Shown: one piece after another, positions 15,316 to 23,644 of the stretch
Layout: each line of letters begins with the position of its first letter
Position numbering within the stretch: position 1 is the first letter of the stretch
NCBI RefSeq assembly: GCF_036880985.1
Contig: NZ_JBAJNO010000003.1
Span: 62,001 to 126,000, forward strand
DNA from: Limibacter armeniacum
GTDB lineage: Bacteria; Bacteroidota; Bacteroidia; Cytophagales; Flammeovirgaceae
Length of the DNA stretch: 64,000 nt
Direction of reading: 5' to 3'
Notes under the pieces: model-generated
Told to the model about the DNA's origin: nothing
What the model saw: the letters and a program-made list of their open reading frames with translations, nothing else
Database searches by the model: none
Translations under genes and position numbers: made by a program

Positions 15316-18174
15316 GTGTTTAAACCGCTTGATTACACTTTAGATAATCGCAAATCTTTCAAACTGGAGAACTATCCCTTGGCAGAAGAGTGGGATCAAT
15401 GGTACCAAGCTTCCGGTCTAACCCCATTGGACTTGAGCCTATTAAATCTAAATGTGTTCAGGACAGAAACAGGCGATAATACGAAGGGTCTATTTCCAAC
15501 GACAAGGTCTAACCTAGATACTTTGATTCCGATATTGACCCTCAATGATCCTTATCGAGCAAAATCTGAAAGGTACTACTATGATAATAATCCTCTGGAA
15601 ACGATTCTTAGACTTCTGGAACAGAAATATCCGTACGAAGACAAACAAGGGCTTTTATGTTCGTACCTATCAAGTTGTTTTCTTGCGGTAGCACCAGTGG
15701 ATTATACCCCCATACCTTACAAAGAAAAATATGCTTATGGGAAGCAGACATTCTCTTGGTTTGAACTTCCAAAGATTCAAGTAATTATTAATAGGGCGAC
15801 GCACTTAGAAGATAGTGAAGACGATTTGTTCAAGGCGTATTGGGAGCTTAACCAATGGCAGTTGAGTTTTATGGGGACTGAAATTCCTGAAAGAGAACTC
15901 CCGTCCTTCCAACTTTATGCAAAAGCCTATCAGCATGACTTAGTCTCTAAAGATGATCTTTATTGGATCTCTTTTGAACCAAATCGCGTCAGTACATTGA
16001 GTTTGGAAGGAAAAAAGAGATACTATCAGGAATATCTGAGTAAGGAAGACTACGAAAAATATCCTGTACTCCAAGAAATCAAGACGAATGTACTGCAACG
16101 TATACTCGAGATCGAATTAGAGAGAACCGTCTCGGAGTCTAGTGTAAGTAAGCTAGTCGAGAAGATTTCACGTATCTATGGTGTCGAAAAATTCTTTCAG
16201 TTTATTGCTAAAATCGGCAAAGAGAAATTTGTAAGGACTGGGAGTTATTACAACAACGAGGTGTCACTGGCAGAGAGTATGTCACACTTGATTCGTGTCA
16301 GCCATCCAAAAGCAGCAGATAGTCAGGCACTTTTTGACCAACATGTAAAAGAGCTAAAACTAACTCCACAGCAGCTAATGGATATTGTTATGTATGCGCC
16401 TCAATGGTTGCCATTTGTGGAGCGTAACCTAGGATGGAAACTTTCATCTGCGGTGTGGTGGCTGCAGGCACATACCAAGGACGACAGCACCAATCCGTCA
16501 GCAGAAGAGATCGCCCAATATTCCAAGCTATCCCTTGATGACTTCTCCAATGGAGCCGTCGATGTTGATTGGTTTGCCAATGCTTATAAGGAATTAGGTA
16601 AAAAGCGCTGGGACATGGTCTACAAATCAGCCAAATTCTTAAGTGCCGGAGGCCAGAAAAGGGCACAGCTCTATGCTGATGTGATTCTAGGTAAAACCAA
16701 GATTACGGAAGTGCGAAAGCGTATAGTTGACAAGAGAAACCAAGACTACCTAAAGGTGTTTGGTTTGGTGCCACTCAGCCGTCAAAATCCTGAAAAGGAT
16801 GTATTGGCTCGTTATCAATTCCTGCAAAAGTTCTTGAAAGAGAGTAAGCAATTTGGATCTCAGCGTCAGGCGAGTGAAAAGCTGTCGACTCAAATCGCAA
16901 TGGACAACCTTGCACGTACTGCAGGGTATCCTGACCCTCAGCGTTTGACCTGGGCAATGGAAGCCAGAGAGGTCAACCAGATTATGGAAAACTCAGAAGT
17001 CGTTTTAGATGGTACAGAAGTGCGTATTGCCATTTCAGAAAAAGGAATCGCCAGTCTAACAATTACCAAAGGAGGAAATGCACAAAAGTCAATTCCTGCC
17101 AAATACAAGAAAGACAAACGTATACTCGCCCTAAAGGACGCCGTGACAAAACTGAAAGCGCAATACAAGCGTGCACGTGTTAGTCTTGAGGAGGCAATGA
17201 TTTCAGGAGACTCCTTCACGAAAACTGAAGTTCAGATACTAATGGAGCATCCTGTGATCCAACCGCTGTTGAAGGATTTGGTATTTATGTCCGGTGAAAC
17301 GCATGGTTTCTGGAAAGATGGTTCATTGTATTCAGCAAATGGTGTGGCACAGGAACCGGAGAATGAGCTACGCATTGCGCACTGTACAGACTTGTTCCAT
17401 ACCAAGGAGTGGGCAAGCTATCAACAGCATTGTTTTGTGAACCAGCTCAAACAACCATTTAAGCAAATCTTTAGAGAACTGTATTTACCGACTGAAGACG
17501 AGCAAAAAGAAGGGCATTGCTCCCGCCGATATGCTGGCTATCAGATTCAAGTCAACAAGACATTGGCCTTGCTCAAATCTAGAGGATGGATTGTTAACCA
17601 TGAAGAAGGGTTACAAAAGGTTTTCCATGGTGAAAGCTTTATCGTTAACTTGATGGCTTATGCTGATTGGTTCTACCCTAGCGATGTGGAAAGTCCAAGC
17701 ATCGAAATGGTTTCTTTTTATCAGAAGTCAAGCTGGAAGCCACTGGGGATGACAGAGATTTCGGAGCGTACCTTCTCTGAGATTATGCGTGACCTTGACC
17801 TTGTGGTTTCCGTAGCCCATGTTGGTGAAGTTGATCCGGAGACTAGTCAGTCATCAATCGAATTAAGAGCCGCTATTGCCCGTGAAACGGCAATGCTCTT
17901 CAAACTGTCCAATGTAACCGTGAAAGAAAGCCATATACTTATTGAGGGAACGCAAGGCAATTACTCCTTGCATTTGGGTAGTGGCATGGTTCACCTTCAA
18001 GGTGGTGCGGCCATGAATATCCTGCCTGTACATTCTCAACAAAGAGGAAAAATATTCCTGCCATTTGTGGATGAAGATCCAAAAACGGCCGAGATTATCT
18101 CTAAGATGTTATTACTCGCAAAGGATGATAAGATTCAAGATCCTACGATTTTGCGTCAGCTGGCTAATATATAA
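15316..18174 (+). CDS. DUF4132-type C-terminal part of the split giant protein
   Basis: 952 residues if started at the GTG (15316), the first plausible start after the TAG; the frame is identical to that of the upstream half. The central segment (IPAKYKKDKRILALKDAVTKLKAQ-like run, then ARVSLEEAMISGDSF and LVFMSGETHGFW) is the DUF4132 core. The last ~150 residues (WKPLGMTEISERTFSEIMRD, then HLGSGMVHLQGGAAMNILPV) match the domain that normally closes these proteins. Possible outcomes: separate translation of two polypeptides, TAG readthrough, or a recently inactivated gene. The lack of other lesions over 5 kb argues that inactivation, if any, is recent. A strong terminator follows. Confidence 0.75.
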   Translation: MFKPLDYTLDNRKSFKLENYPLAEEWDQWYQASGLTPLDLSLLNLNVFRTETGDNTKGLFPTTRSNLDTLIPILTLNDPYRAKSERYYYDNNPLETILRLLEQKYPYEDKQGLLCSYLSSCFLAVAPVDYTPIPYKEKYAYGKQTFSWFELPKIQVIINRATHLEDSEDDLFKAYWELNQWQLSFMGTEIPERELPSFQLYAKAYQHDLVSKDDLYWISFEPNRVSTLSLEGKKRYYQEYLSKEDYEKYPVLQEIKTNVLQRILEIELERTVSESSVSKLVEKISRIYGVEKFFQFIAKIGKEKFVRTGSYYNNEVSLAESMSHLIRVSHPKAADSQALFDQHVKELKLTPQQLMDIVMYAPQWLPFVERNLGWKLSSAVWWLQAHTKDDSTNPSAEEIAQYSKLSLDDFSNGAVDVDWFANAYKELGKKRWDMVYKSAKFLSAGGQKRAQLYADVILGKTKITEVRKRIVDKRNQDYLKVFGLVPLSRQNPEKDVLARYQFLQKFLKESKQFGSQRQASEKLSTQIAMDNLARTAGYPDPQRLTWAMEAREVNQIMENSEVVLDGTEVRIAISEKGIASLTITKGGNAQKSIPAKYKKDKRILALKDAVTKLKAQYKRARVSLEEAMISGDSFTKTEVQILMEHPVIQPLLKDLVFMSGETHGFWKDGSLYSANGVAQEPENELRIAHCTDLFHTKEWASYQQHCFVNQLKQPFKQIFRELYLPTEDEQKEGHCSRRYAGYQIQVNKTLALLKSRGWIVNHEEGLQKVFHGESFIVNLMAYADWFYPSDVESPSIEMVSFYQKSSWKPLGMTEISERTFSEIMRDLDLVVSVAHVGEVDPETSQSSIELRAAIARETAMLFKLSNVTVKESHILIEGTQGNYSLHLGSGMVHLQGGAAMNILPVHSQQRGKIFLPFVDEDPKTAEIISKMLLLAKDDKIQDPTILRQLANI

Positions 18175-18228
18175 TTTTAATATTGAATAAGTGTGGGTAG
18201 CCCTACTTATCAAAATAACCTCTTCATT

Positions 18229-18268
18229 AGATGGACGTCTCTTCTTTTTCGGGGGCGTCCATTTTTTG
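18229..18268 (+). terminator. Terminator after the DUF4132-type gene
   Basis: Stem ATGGACG / CGTCCAT around an 18-nt loop, followed by a run of six T. It lies about 55 nt past the stop codon and closes the transcription unit that starts at 12545. Confidence 0.75.
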
Positions 18269-18733
18269 ATGAGACTCTAAATTGTCACCAACTATTCAAA
18301 TATCGACCTCCTTGTAAATTACAGCTTCTACAGTGTGAGTTCTAGGTGACCATTAATTTGATAAACCACCTACATCGTATAACTGTTTTTCCTGAATCAT
18401 TCTATTTATTTCAAACTCTATCTGTTTCATTTTCTAATACTTCTTCCAAAGGTCAAAACTCCGTAAAGTTTTTTTGAGCCTAGAAAATAAAAAAGATATA
18501 GATAATATGGGTTGGTGTTATGGTGCAATCCACCTGTAACACCATACCCAACTTGATTAAACCATCTGGAAAACTTTTTATTTATCAGTGAAATAGGTAA
18601 CAAGTTGAATGAAACCTTTCTGCTGTTCTACCAATAAATAATTTGCCACTCTCCCCTACCTCACACTTCCTTCACTGCTTTTGTGACAATTCTGTGATAT
18701 CCATATCTTACCTTTCCAAAAAAATGAGATGAT
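18269..18733 (+). other. Intergenic region with one solo IS end
   Basis: No gene supported. A 25-codon minus-strand frame starting near 18431 (MKQIEFEINRMIQEKQLYD) is too short to call. The region contains a lone copy of the IS end at 18458-18473. It finishes with TACCTTTC about 20 nt before the response regulator, resembling a Bacteroidota -7 box. Confidence 0.5.
18458..18473 (+). repeat. Solo copy of the IS terminal repeat
   Basis: ACTCCGTAAAGTTTTT, identical over all 16 bases to the complement of the right end (1485-1500) of the decayed IS. No transposase fragment was recognised beside it, so it is either a leftover of an excised or decayed element or a coincidence of an AT-rich motif; an exact 16-base match makes coincidence unlikely. 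Confidence 0.55.
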
Positions 18734-19438
18734 ATGGATAAAGTATTGATCATAGAGGACGACCATGATATATCTGAATTGCTTTCCATTCACCTGAAAG
18801 ACCTTGGGTTTGATACTGACAGGGTCTTTGATGGAAAGGAAGGACTTGTAAAAGCTTTAAATGAAACCTACCGCATCATCGTATTGGATATACGCCTGCC
18901 GGGTATGGATGGCTTTGAGATTTGTCGGCAGATCAGGATGGAAAAAATTGATACGCCCATCATTATGCTGACGGCCAAGTCTGAAGAGATAGATAAGGTG
19001 CTTGGACTGGAGATTGGTGCTGACGACTATATTACCAAACCTTTTAGCATCAGGGAATTTATTGCAAGGGTAAAAGTGATCTCAAGGCGTGATTTTTATG
19101 CGTCAAAGCCCGCTACCACTGAAAAGGAAGAAGAGGAAATCAACTTGCCGAACCTTTCTATCAACCTGCCAAAACGAATTGTCAAGGTGTACAATGAGCA
19201 GGTAGAACTTTCACCTAAAGAGTTTGACCTGCTGGTTTTGCTGGCGTCCAATCCGGGTCGTACCTATACCCGCATCCAGTTACTGAATATGGTTTGGGGT
19301 GTTGAGTTTGAAGGGTTTGAACATACCGTCAATTCCCATATCAACCGACTGCGCTCAAAGATTGAAAAAGATATGCATGCCCCTGAGTTTATTCTGACGA
19401 CCTGGGGTGTTGGCTACAAATTCAAAGACATAGACTGA
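18734..19438 (+). CDS. OmpR/PhoB-family response regulator
   Basis: 234 residues. The receiver domain (1-115) has the acidic pocket EDD at 8-10, the phospho-acceptor D52 in VLDIRLPGMDG, the threonine of MLTAKSEEID and the lysine of ITKPFS. The C-terminal winged helix (about 135-233) carries LSPKEFDLLVLLASNPGRTY, then a recognition helix in HTVNSHINRLRSKIE and the wing WGVGYKF. It overlaps the kinase gene by one base (TGATG), so translation is coupled. Targets are not known; the downstream spondin-like lipoprotein and msrB are candidates by position. Confidence 0.96.
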   Translation: MDKVLIIEDDHDISELLSIHLKDLGFDTDRVFDGKEGLVKALNETYRIIVLDIRLPGMDGFEICRQIRMEKIDTPIIMLTAKSEEIDKVLGLEIGADDYITKPFSIREFIARVKVISRRDFYASKPATTEKEEEEINLPNLSINLPKRIVKVYNEQVELSPKEFDLLVLLASNPGRTYTRIQLLNMVWGVEFEGFEHTVNSHINRLRSKIEKDMHAPEFILTTWGVGYKFKDID

Positions 19439-20916
19439 TGGCAAAAAGAGGAAAAATTTTTTCAACATTGTATTGGCAGATTTCTGCCATCTTCCTGCTG
19501 GTGTTGCTGGTTTTCGGTTTGGTTGCTTTGCGGATTTCTGTACAGTCGGCTCGCAACTATGCCATTGAGGTCAACCAGAAACTGAACCGAGAACTGGCTG
19601 CCCATACGGTTCAGGAACTGAAACCTTTCCTCAATCATGGCGTGATCAACGAAAAAGCGATACAGGATATTATGCACTCCATGATGGTGATCAACCCCAG
19701 TGTTGAGGTCTATTTGCTTGACCCGAATGGAAAAATTTTGAGTTATGTTGCGCCAAAAAAAGTGGTAAAACTGGAAACGGTATCACTTGCACCTGTCAAA
19801 ACATTTCTGGAAAGTGACAAGGGAAATATTATTTATGGAGATGATCCCCGCAATCCGGGTGAAAGCAAGATTTTTTCTGCCGCCAAAGTGATTGAGGACA
19901 ACCAGCTGATGGGCTACATTTATATTGTACTGGCAAGTCAGGAATATGTTTCCGTCTCTGAAATGGTGGAAGGCAGTTATATTCTGGCACTCTCCATCAA
20001 GACGATGGTCACCATTCTGATTGTTTCTGCCCTGATTGGTCTGATACTGATCTGGATTATCACACAGAAACTCAACAAGATTACGGAAGGCATCAGGCAT
20101 TTTCGGGAAGGTGACCTGAAGTCTCGCATTACCGTCAAGAACAATGACGAGTTGGGTAAGATCGGGACAGCCTTTAATGAGATGGCGGCAACCATCGAGC
20201 AGAATATCGAGGAACTGAAAGGGGTCGACAAACTTAGGGTTGAACTGATCAGTAATATTTCACACGACCTGCGTACTCCGATCTCCAATATTCAGGGATT
20301 TGCCGAGACACTGCTGATCAAGCAGGAAAATATCTCCAACGAAGACAGAAACCGCTACCTGACCATAATTTTTGAAGGGTGTGAGCGGCTGAAAAAACTG
20401 GTCAATGACCTGTTCGAACTCTCCAAACTGCAAGCCAATCAAGTCAAGCTGAACAAGGAGCCATTCTCAGTTGGTGAACTGGTTCACGATGTGGCTCATA
20501 AATATCGACTGACTTCTCAGAAAAAAGGAATCAGTATCAATACGATTGTGGCAAAGAATACCCCACTCGTGGAAGCTGATATTTACCTGATCGACCGTGT
20601 ATTGCAAAACCTGATCGACAATGCCATCAAGTTTTGTGAGGATGGTGACACTATCAATATTGAAGTGGACTCAGCTGATATGGCCAATGTAAGGTTACGT
20701 ATAGCAGATACCGGAACTGGCATCAAATCCGAGATGCTGCCCCATATTTTTGAGCGCTACTATAAAGGAGCAGAATACAAAACCTCTTCAGGACTTGGCT
20801 TGGCAATCGTCAAAAATATTATCGAGCAACATCACTCAGATATCTCAGTGGAAAGTACCGTAGGACAAGGAACCGTATTTACTTTTACTTTGCCTGTGGC
20901 AAATATGGCGGTATAA
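19438..20916 (+). CDS. HAMP-containing sensor histidine kinase
   Basis: 492 residues. Membrane segment 1 is near residues 10-30 (YWQISAIFLLVLLVFGLVA). A periplasmic sensor domain of ~150 residues follows (VMVINPSVEVYLLDPNGKIL), PAS/Cache-like. Membrane segment 2 lies near 183-207 (MVTILIVSALIGLILIWII), then HAMP (NKITEGIRHFREGDL). The H-box is SNISHDLRTPISNIQGF, with N-, D/F- and G-boxes NLIDNAIKF, ADTGTGI and GLGLAIV. It autophosphorylates on that histidine and passes phosphate to the coupled regulator. The signal is unknown; the sensor region faces the periplasm. A perfect terminator hairpin follows immediately. Confidence 0.95.
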   Translation: MAKRGKIFSTLYWQISAIFLLVLLVFGLVALRISVQSARNYAIEVNQKLNRELAAHTVQELKPFLNHGVINEKAIQDIMHSMMVINPSVEVYLLDPNGKILSYVAPKKVVKLETVSLAPVKTFLESDKGNIIYGDDPRNPGESKIFSAAKVIEDNQLMGYIYIVLASQEYVSVSEMVEGSYILALSIKTMVTILIVSALIGLILIWIITQKLNKITEGIRHFREGDLKSRITVKNNDELGKIGTAFNEMAATIEQNIEELKGVDKLRVELISNISHDLRTPISNIQGFAETLLIKQENISNEDRNRYLTIIFEGCERLKKLVNDLFELSKLQANQVKLNKEPFSVGELVHDVAHKYRLTSQKKGISINTIVAKNTPLVEADIYLIDRVLQNLIDNAIKFCEDGDTINIEVDSADMANVRLRIADTGTGIKSEMLPHIFERYYKGAEYKTSSGLGLAIVKNIIEQHHSDISVESTVGQGTVFTFTLPVANMAV

Positions 20917-20927
20917 ATTTGGGGCAT

Positions 20928-20970
20928 AAAAAATGGCTGAAAAAGGAATTATCTTTTTCAGCCATTTTTT
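20928..20970 (+). terminator. Strong terminator after the two-component operon
   Basis: A perfect 17-bp inverted repeat (AAAAAATGGCTGAAAAA / TTTTTCAGCCATTTTTT) around a 9-nt loop, starting 12 nt after the kinase stop. A-runs and T-runs on both sides make it able to act in both directions, so it could also end transcription of the convergent minus-strand gene at 20989. Confidence 0.9.
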
Positions 20971-20988
20971 ATATAGTACGAGTACTTT

Positions 20989-21324
20989 TTAATGTTCAAG
21001 TTCAAAATTTTTAAACATACATTGAAATAAATCTAACATCTCTAGTTTCTCTTTCAACTCTTTATCTGCCCAAATCACAATGTGTATCATATCCGGATTA
21101 TCTTCAGCATCATAGGCGAGTTTCAACTTAATAGTATGTTTCGATCCATTCAATACATAAGTCATCCACTGCTCTTTTTCATTGTTGGTATACTTAAGAT
21201 CTTGCTTGACAATATCAATCCCTACTTCATCTAACTCATATCCTGACAGAACTGCAAGCATTGAAAGAACCCCTATCAACTTTTGATTCCAAAACCAAAA
21301 TCCATATTCAATCTCATTTTTCAT
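20989..21324 (-). CDS. Hypothetical small cytoplasmic protein
   Basis: 111 residues, no signal or membrane helix. It opens with MKNEIEYGFWFWNQKLIGVL, has a mixed beta-type middle (KHTIKLKLAYDAEDNPDMIHIVIW), and ends in a charged helix (ADKELKEKLEMLDLFQCMF). No family recognised; size and amphipathic pattern resemble small immunity-like proteins, but there is no toxin partner nearby, so that is only a thought. It is convergent with the kinase gene and shares its terminator. The recurrent promoter-like element lies about 45 nt upstream, which supports it being a real, mobile single-gene unit. Confidence 0.65.
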   Translation of the reverse strand: MKNEIEYGFWFWNQKLIGVLSMLAVLSGYELDEVGIDIVKQDLKYTNNEKEQWMTYVLNGSKHTIKLKLAYDAEDNPDMIHIVIWADKELKEKLEMLDLFQCMFKNFELEH

Positions 21325-21364
21325 TCTGATTAAATTTGGTTATGATTTCTCTAAGCACATTTTT

Positions 21365-21390
21365 TCTAAAGATAGCACTAATCCAATATT
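21365..21390 (-). repeat. Copy 4 of recurrent promoter-like element (minus strand)
   Basis: On the minus strand it reads TATTGGATTAGTGCTATCTT, then TAG. The first block is the same as in the copies ahead of 2394 and 10879, and it is again oriented toward a downstream gene. TATCTTTA fits a -7 box. Confidence 0.5.
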
Positions 21391-21579
21391 TTAAAACTGA
21401 CCACAATCGTAATTAGCTACTTGTCTCTCCTATCTGACATCACCTCAAAAATCAAATCATCACAAAAGAAAATGGAAATTTGACTGAATTGTGAAAGGTC
21501 TGTGACTTCTGCATGATACTTATTCCTGAGTTTTGAATCAGAAACCAATAGTTATTTATCTCAAAAAAACTGATTGAAA

Positions 21580-22896
21580 ATGAAAGGAATAAGTAAGTTT
21601 TTCTTTGCTGCATCTCTTCTGATGCTTTTCACACAATGTGATGATGACGACAACGGCGGCAATATGCCCGAAATATCACCTGTAAGCTATACGGTCACCA
21701 TCGAAAACATCATGCCTGAGAAGATGTTCTTTCAGTCGGGTGTCTTTAATATGCCAGTCGGCAGTTCGGAGGCTGGACCAGCCACACCCGGAAACAGTTT
21801 TACATTCTCCTTCCATGCAGGACTGGGCAGCAAACTTTCCTTTGCGACCATGTATGGAGCATCCAACGATCTCTTTTATGCACCTGACGGGGAAGGTATC
21901 GAACTGTATGCAGACGATGCACCGATCAGCGGTGACATTACAAACCAGATCATGCTTTGGGATGCCGGAACAGAAGTAAATGAAGAGCCAGGAGCAGGAC
22001 CAAACCAGCCTGCCAATGGTGGGCCTGAAGTTGGGGAAGACGAAAACGGAACTGTGCAAACCATTGATATGATAAATGACGGCTACTCCTACCCTGCTGT
22101 AGCTGACAATATCAAGGTCATGATTGCCAACGACGGAGCGGACATGTTTACGGTGACTATTGAAAACCTGTCAGGAAGTTCCACGCCGCTTGCTCCGGGT
22201 ACATTTGTGGTACATACCGCTCCCAACCCTCTTTTTGAGGAAGGACAAATGGCTGCCAACGGAATTGAACAGCTTGCGGAAGATGGTAACCCAGCTATGA
22301 CTGGAGAGTTTTTGGAGGCAAACACAGGTTATGTTTCGCCATTGGCTCCGGGGGTCTGGGTAATTCACGAAAGTGGTACAATGCCTCTCTTTGAAGAAAG
22401 TGCCGCTGACTTTGGAGAAGGTCTTGAAGGACTGGCGGAAGACGGTACACCTGCTGATTTACTTAACAGTGTACAAACTAAGGATGGTGTAAGACAATCT
22501 GGTATCTTTAATACACCAAATGGTGCAGGGAATCCGGGTCCTCTACTACCTGGAAATACTTACTCATTCACTTTTGACGCAGAAGAAGGTGACTACCTAA
22601 GTTTTGCGACCATGCTAGTCGAGACCAATGACTTATTTTATGCTCCTATGGAAATGGGAATTGACCTAGCTTCTATTTCAACAACTGTTGCCACCGACAT
22701 TACTTCAATGGTTATGCTTTGGGATGCTGGTACAGAAGTAAACGAGTTTCCTGGTGCAGGCATCTCTCAACCGCTCAGACTGAATGGAGGTTTGGATGAA
22801 AATGGAAATGTCATGGAAGTTGATGATGCTTACGACTACCCTACAGTTGAAAATGCGATCAGGGTGACCATAACTCCTTCCATATCCGAGCAATAA
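21580..22896 (+). CDS. Spondin-domain lipoprotein (two spondin-like modules)
   Basis: About 438 residues from the ATG that gives MKGISKFFFAASLLMLFTQC; the Leu-Phe-Thr-Gln-Cys is a lipobox, followed by an acidic DDDD run, so it is a surface or periplasmic lipoprotein. The first module (about 30-180) has YTVTIENI, FSFHAGLGSKLSFATMYGAS, NDLFYAP and MLWDAGTEVNEEPGAG. The second (about 190-440) begins with a PLAPGTFVVH / PLAPGVWVIH unit repeated twice and then repeats GDYLSFATMLVETNDLFYAP and MLWDAGTEVNEFPGAG. This is the bacterial form of the spondin N-terminal domain, adhesion-like in animals and of unknown role in bacteria. Downstream of the two-component system; it could be its target. Confidence 0.88.
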   Translation: MKGISKFFFAASLLMLFTQCDDDDNGGNMPEISPVSYTVTIENIMPEKMFFQSGVFNMPVGSSEAGPATPGNSFTFSFHAGLGSKLSFATMYGASNDLFYAPDGEGIELYADDAPISGDITNQIMLWDAGTEVNEEPGAGPNQPANGGPEVGEDENGTVQTIDMINDGYSYPAVADNIKVMIANDGADMFTVTIENLSGSSTPLAPGTFVVHTAPNPLFEEGQMAANGIEQLAEDGNPAMTGEFLEANTGYVSPLAPGVWVIHESGTMPLFEESAADFGEGLEGLAEDGTPADLLNSVQTKDGVRQSGIFNTPNGAGNPGPLLPGNTYSFTFDAEEGDYLSFATMLVETNDLFYAPMEMGIDLASISTTVATDITSMVMLWDAGTEVNEFPGAGISQPLRLNGGLDENGNVMEVDDAYDYPTVENAIRVTITPSISEQ

Positions 22897-22986
22897 GATA
22901 GTTTTATGATAATTTGAGATAACATTTTATCTGAATTCAAGCTTATTTATTTAAGGATCAAACAGTTAAACCAAAACTTCTTGATT

Positions 22987-23475
22987 ATGAAATGGCTCAT
23001 CAGATTGAATACAATATTTGTAGCAATGCTTTTAGCATTTTCGATTGGTGTTTATGCACAAGATACCAGAGGCAGTCATAACATTGCAAAAGTGGAAAAA
23101 TCTGCCGAGGAGTGGCAAAAGGAACTGACACCAATGGAGTACAAGGTTCTCAGACAAAAAGGAACTGAACGTGCTTTTACAGGCGACCTCCTCGAGAACA
23201 AGCAGGAAGGTATCTACACTTGTGCCGGATGTGGCTTGCCCCTGTTCACGTCGAAAGCCAAATTCGATTCAGGTACAGGATGGCCAAGTTTCTATGAGCC
23301 GATCAACAAAACCAATGTACTGGAAGAAACTGACAAAAGTTTTGGTTGGAACCGTACTGAAGTGATTTGCGCCAAATGCGACGGGCATCTGGGACATGTA
23401 TTTGAGGATGGTCCCCAACCTACTGGGCTACGGTATTGTGTCAATTCTGCTGCCTTGAATTTTGAGAAGAAGTAA
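22987..23475 (+). CDS. msrB: Secreted peptide-methionine (R)-S-oxide reductase MsrB
   Basis: About 162 residues from the ATG giving [16 protein letters not shown]; an in-frame TTG two codons up is less likely. A signal peptide ending near YAQ exports it. The MsrB domain fills the rest: [21 protein letters not shown], zinc-binding pairs CAGCG and [21 protein letters not shown], and the catalytic cysteine in [11 protein letters not shown]. It reduces methionine-R-sulfoxide in proteins; export implies repair of periplasmic or surface proteins under oxidative stress. It lies 90 nt after the spondin-like lipoprotein, possibly co-expressed, and ends in a clear terminator. Confidence 0.95.
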   Translation: MKWLIRLNTIFVAMLLAFSIGVYAQDTRGSHNIAKVEKSAEEWQKELTPMEYKVLRQKGTERAFTGDLLENKQEGIYTCAGCGLPLFTSKAKFDSGTGWPSFYEPINKTNVLEETDKSFGWNRTEVICAKCDGHLGHVFEDGPQPTGLRYCVNSAALNFEKK

Positions 23476-23511
23476 AGACCGATCGTTTTTTCCTGCTTTA
23501 ACCTATTATGG

Positions 23512-23554
23512 AAGCCTGAATACTGCTATTGTGGTATTCAGGCTTTCTTGTTTT
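23512..23554 (+). terminator. Terminator after msrB
   Basis: Perfect 12-bp stem AAGCCTGAATAC / GTATTCAGGCTT around a 10-nt loop, followed by TTCTTGTTTT. Starts 36 nt after the msrB stop. Confidence 0.85.
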
Positions 23555-23644
23555 AAATAAAAAATGACATTTCTGTTCTATTTTTTGTTAAGAGAATGAG
23601 ATCACTCCATTTCAAATTTCCTCTCTCTTGAACACGCTCTCTTT

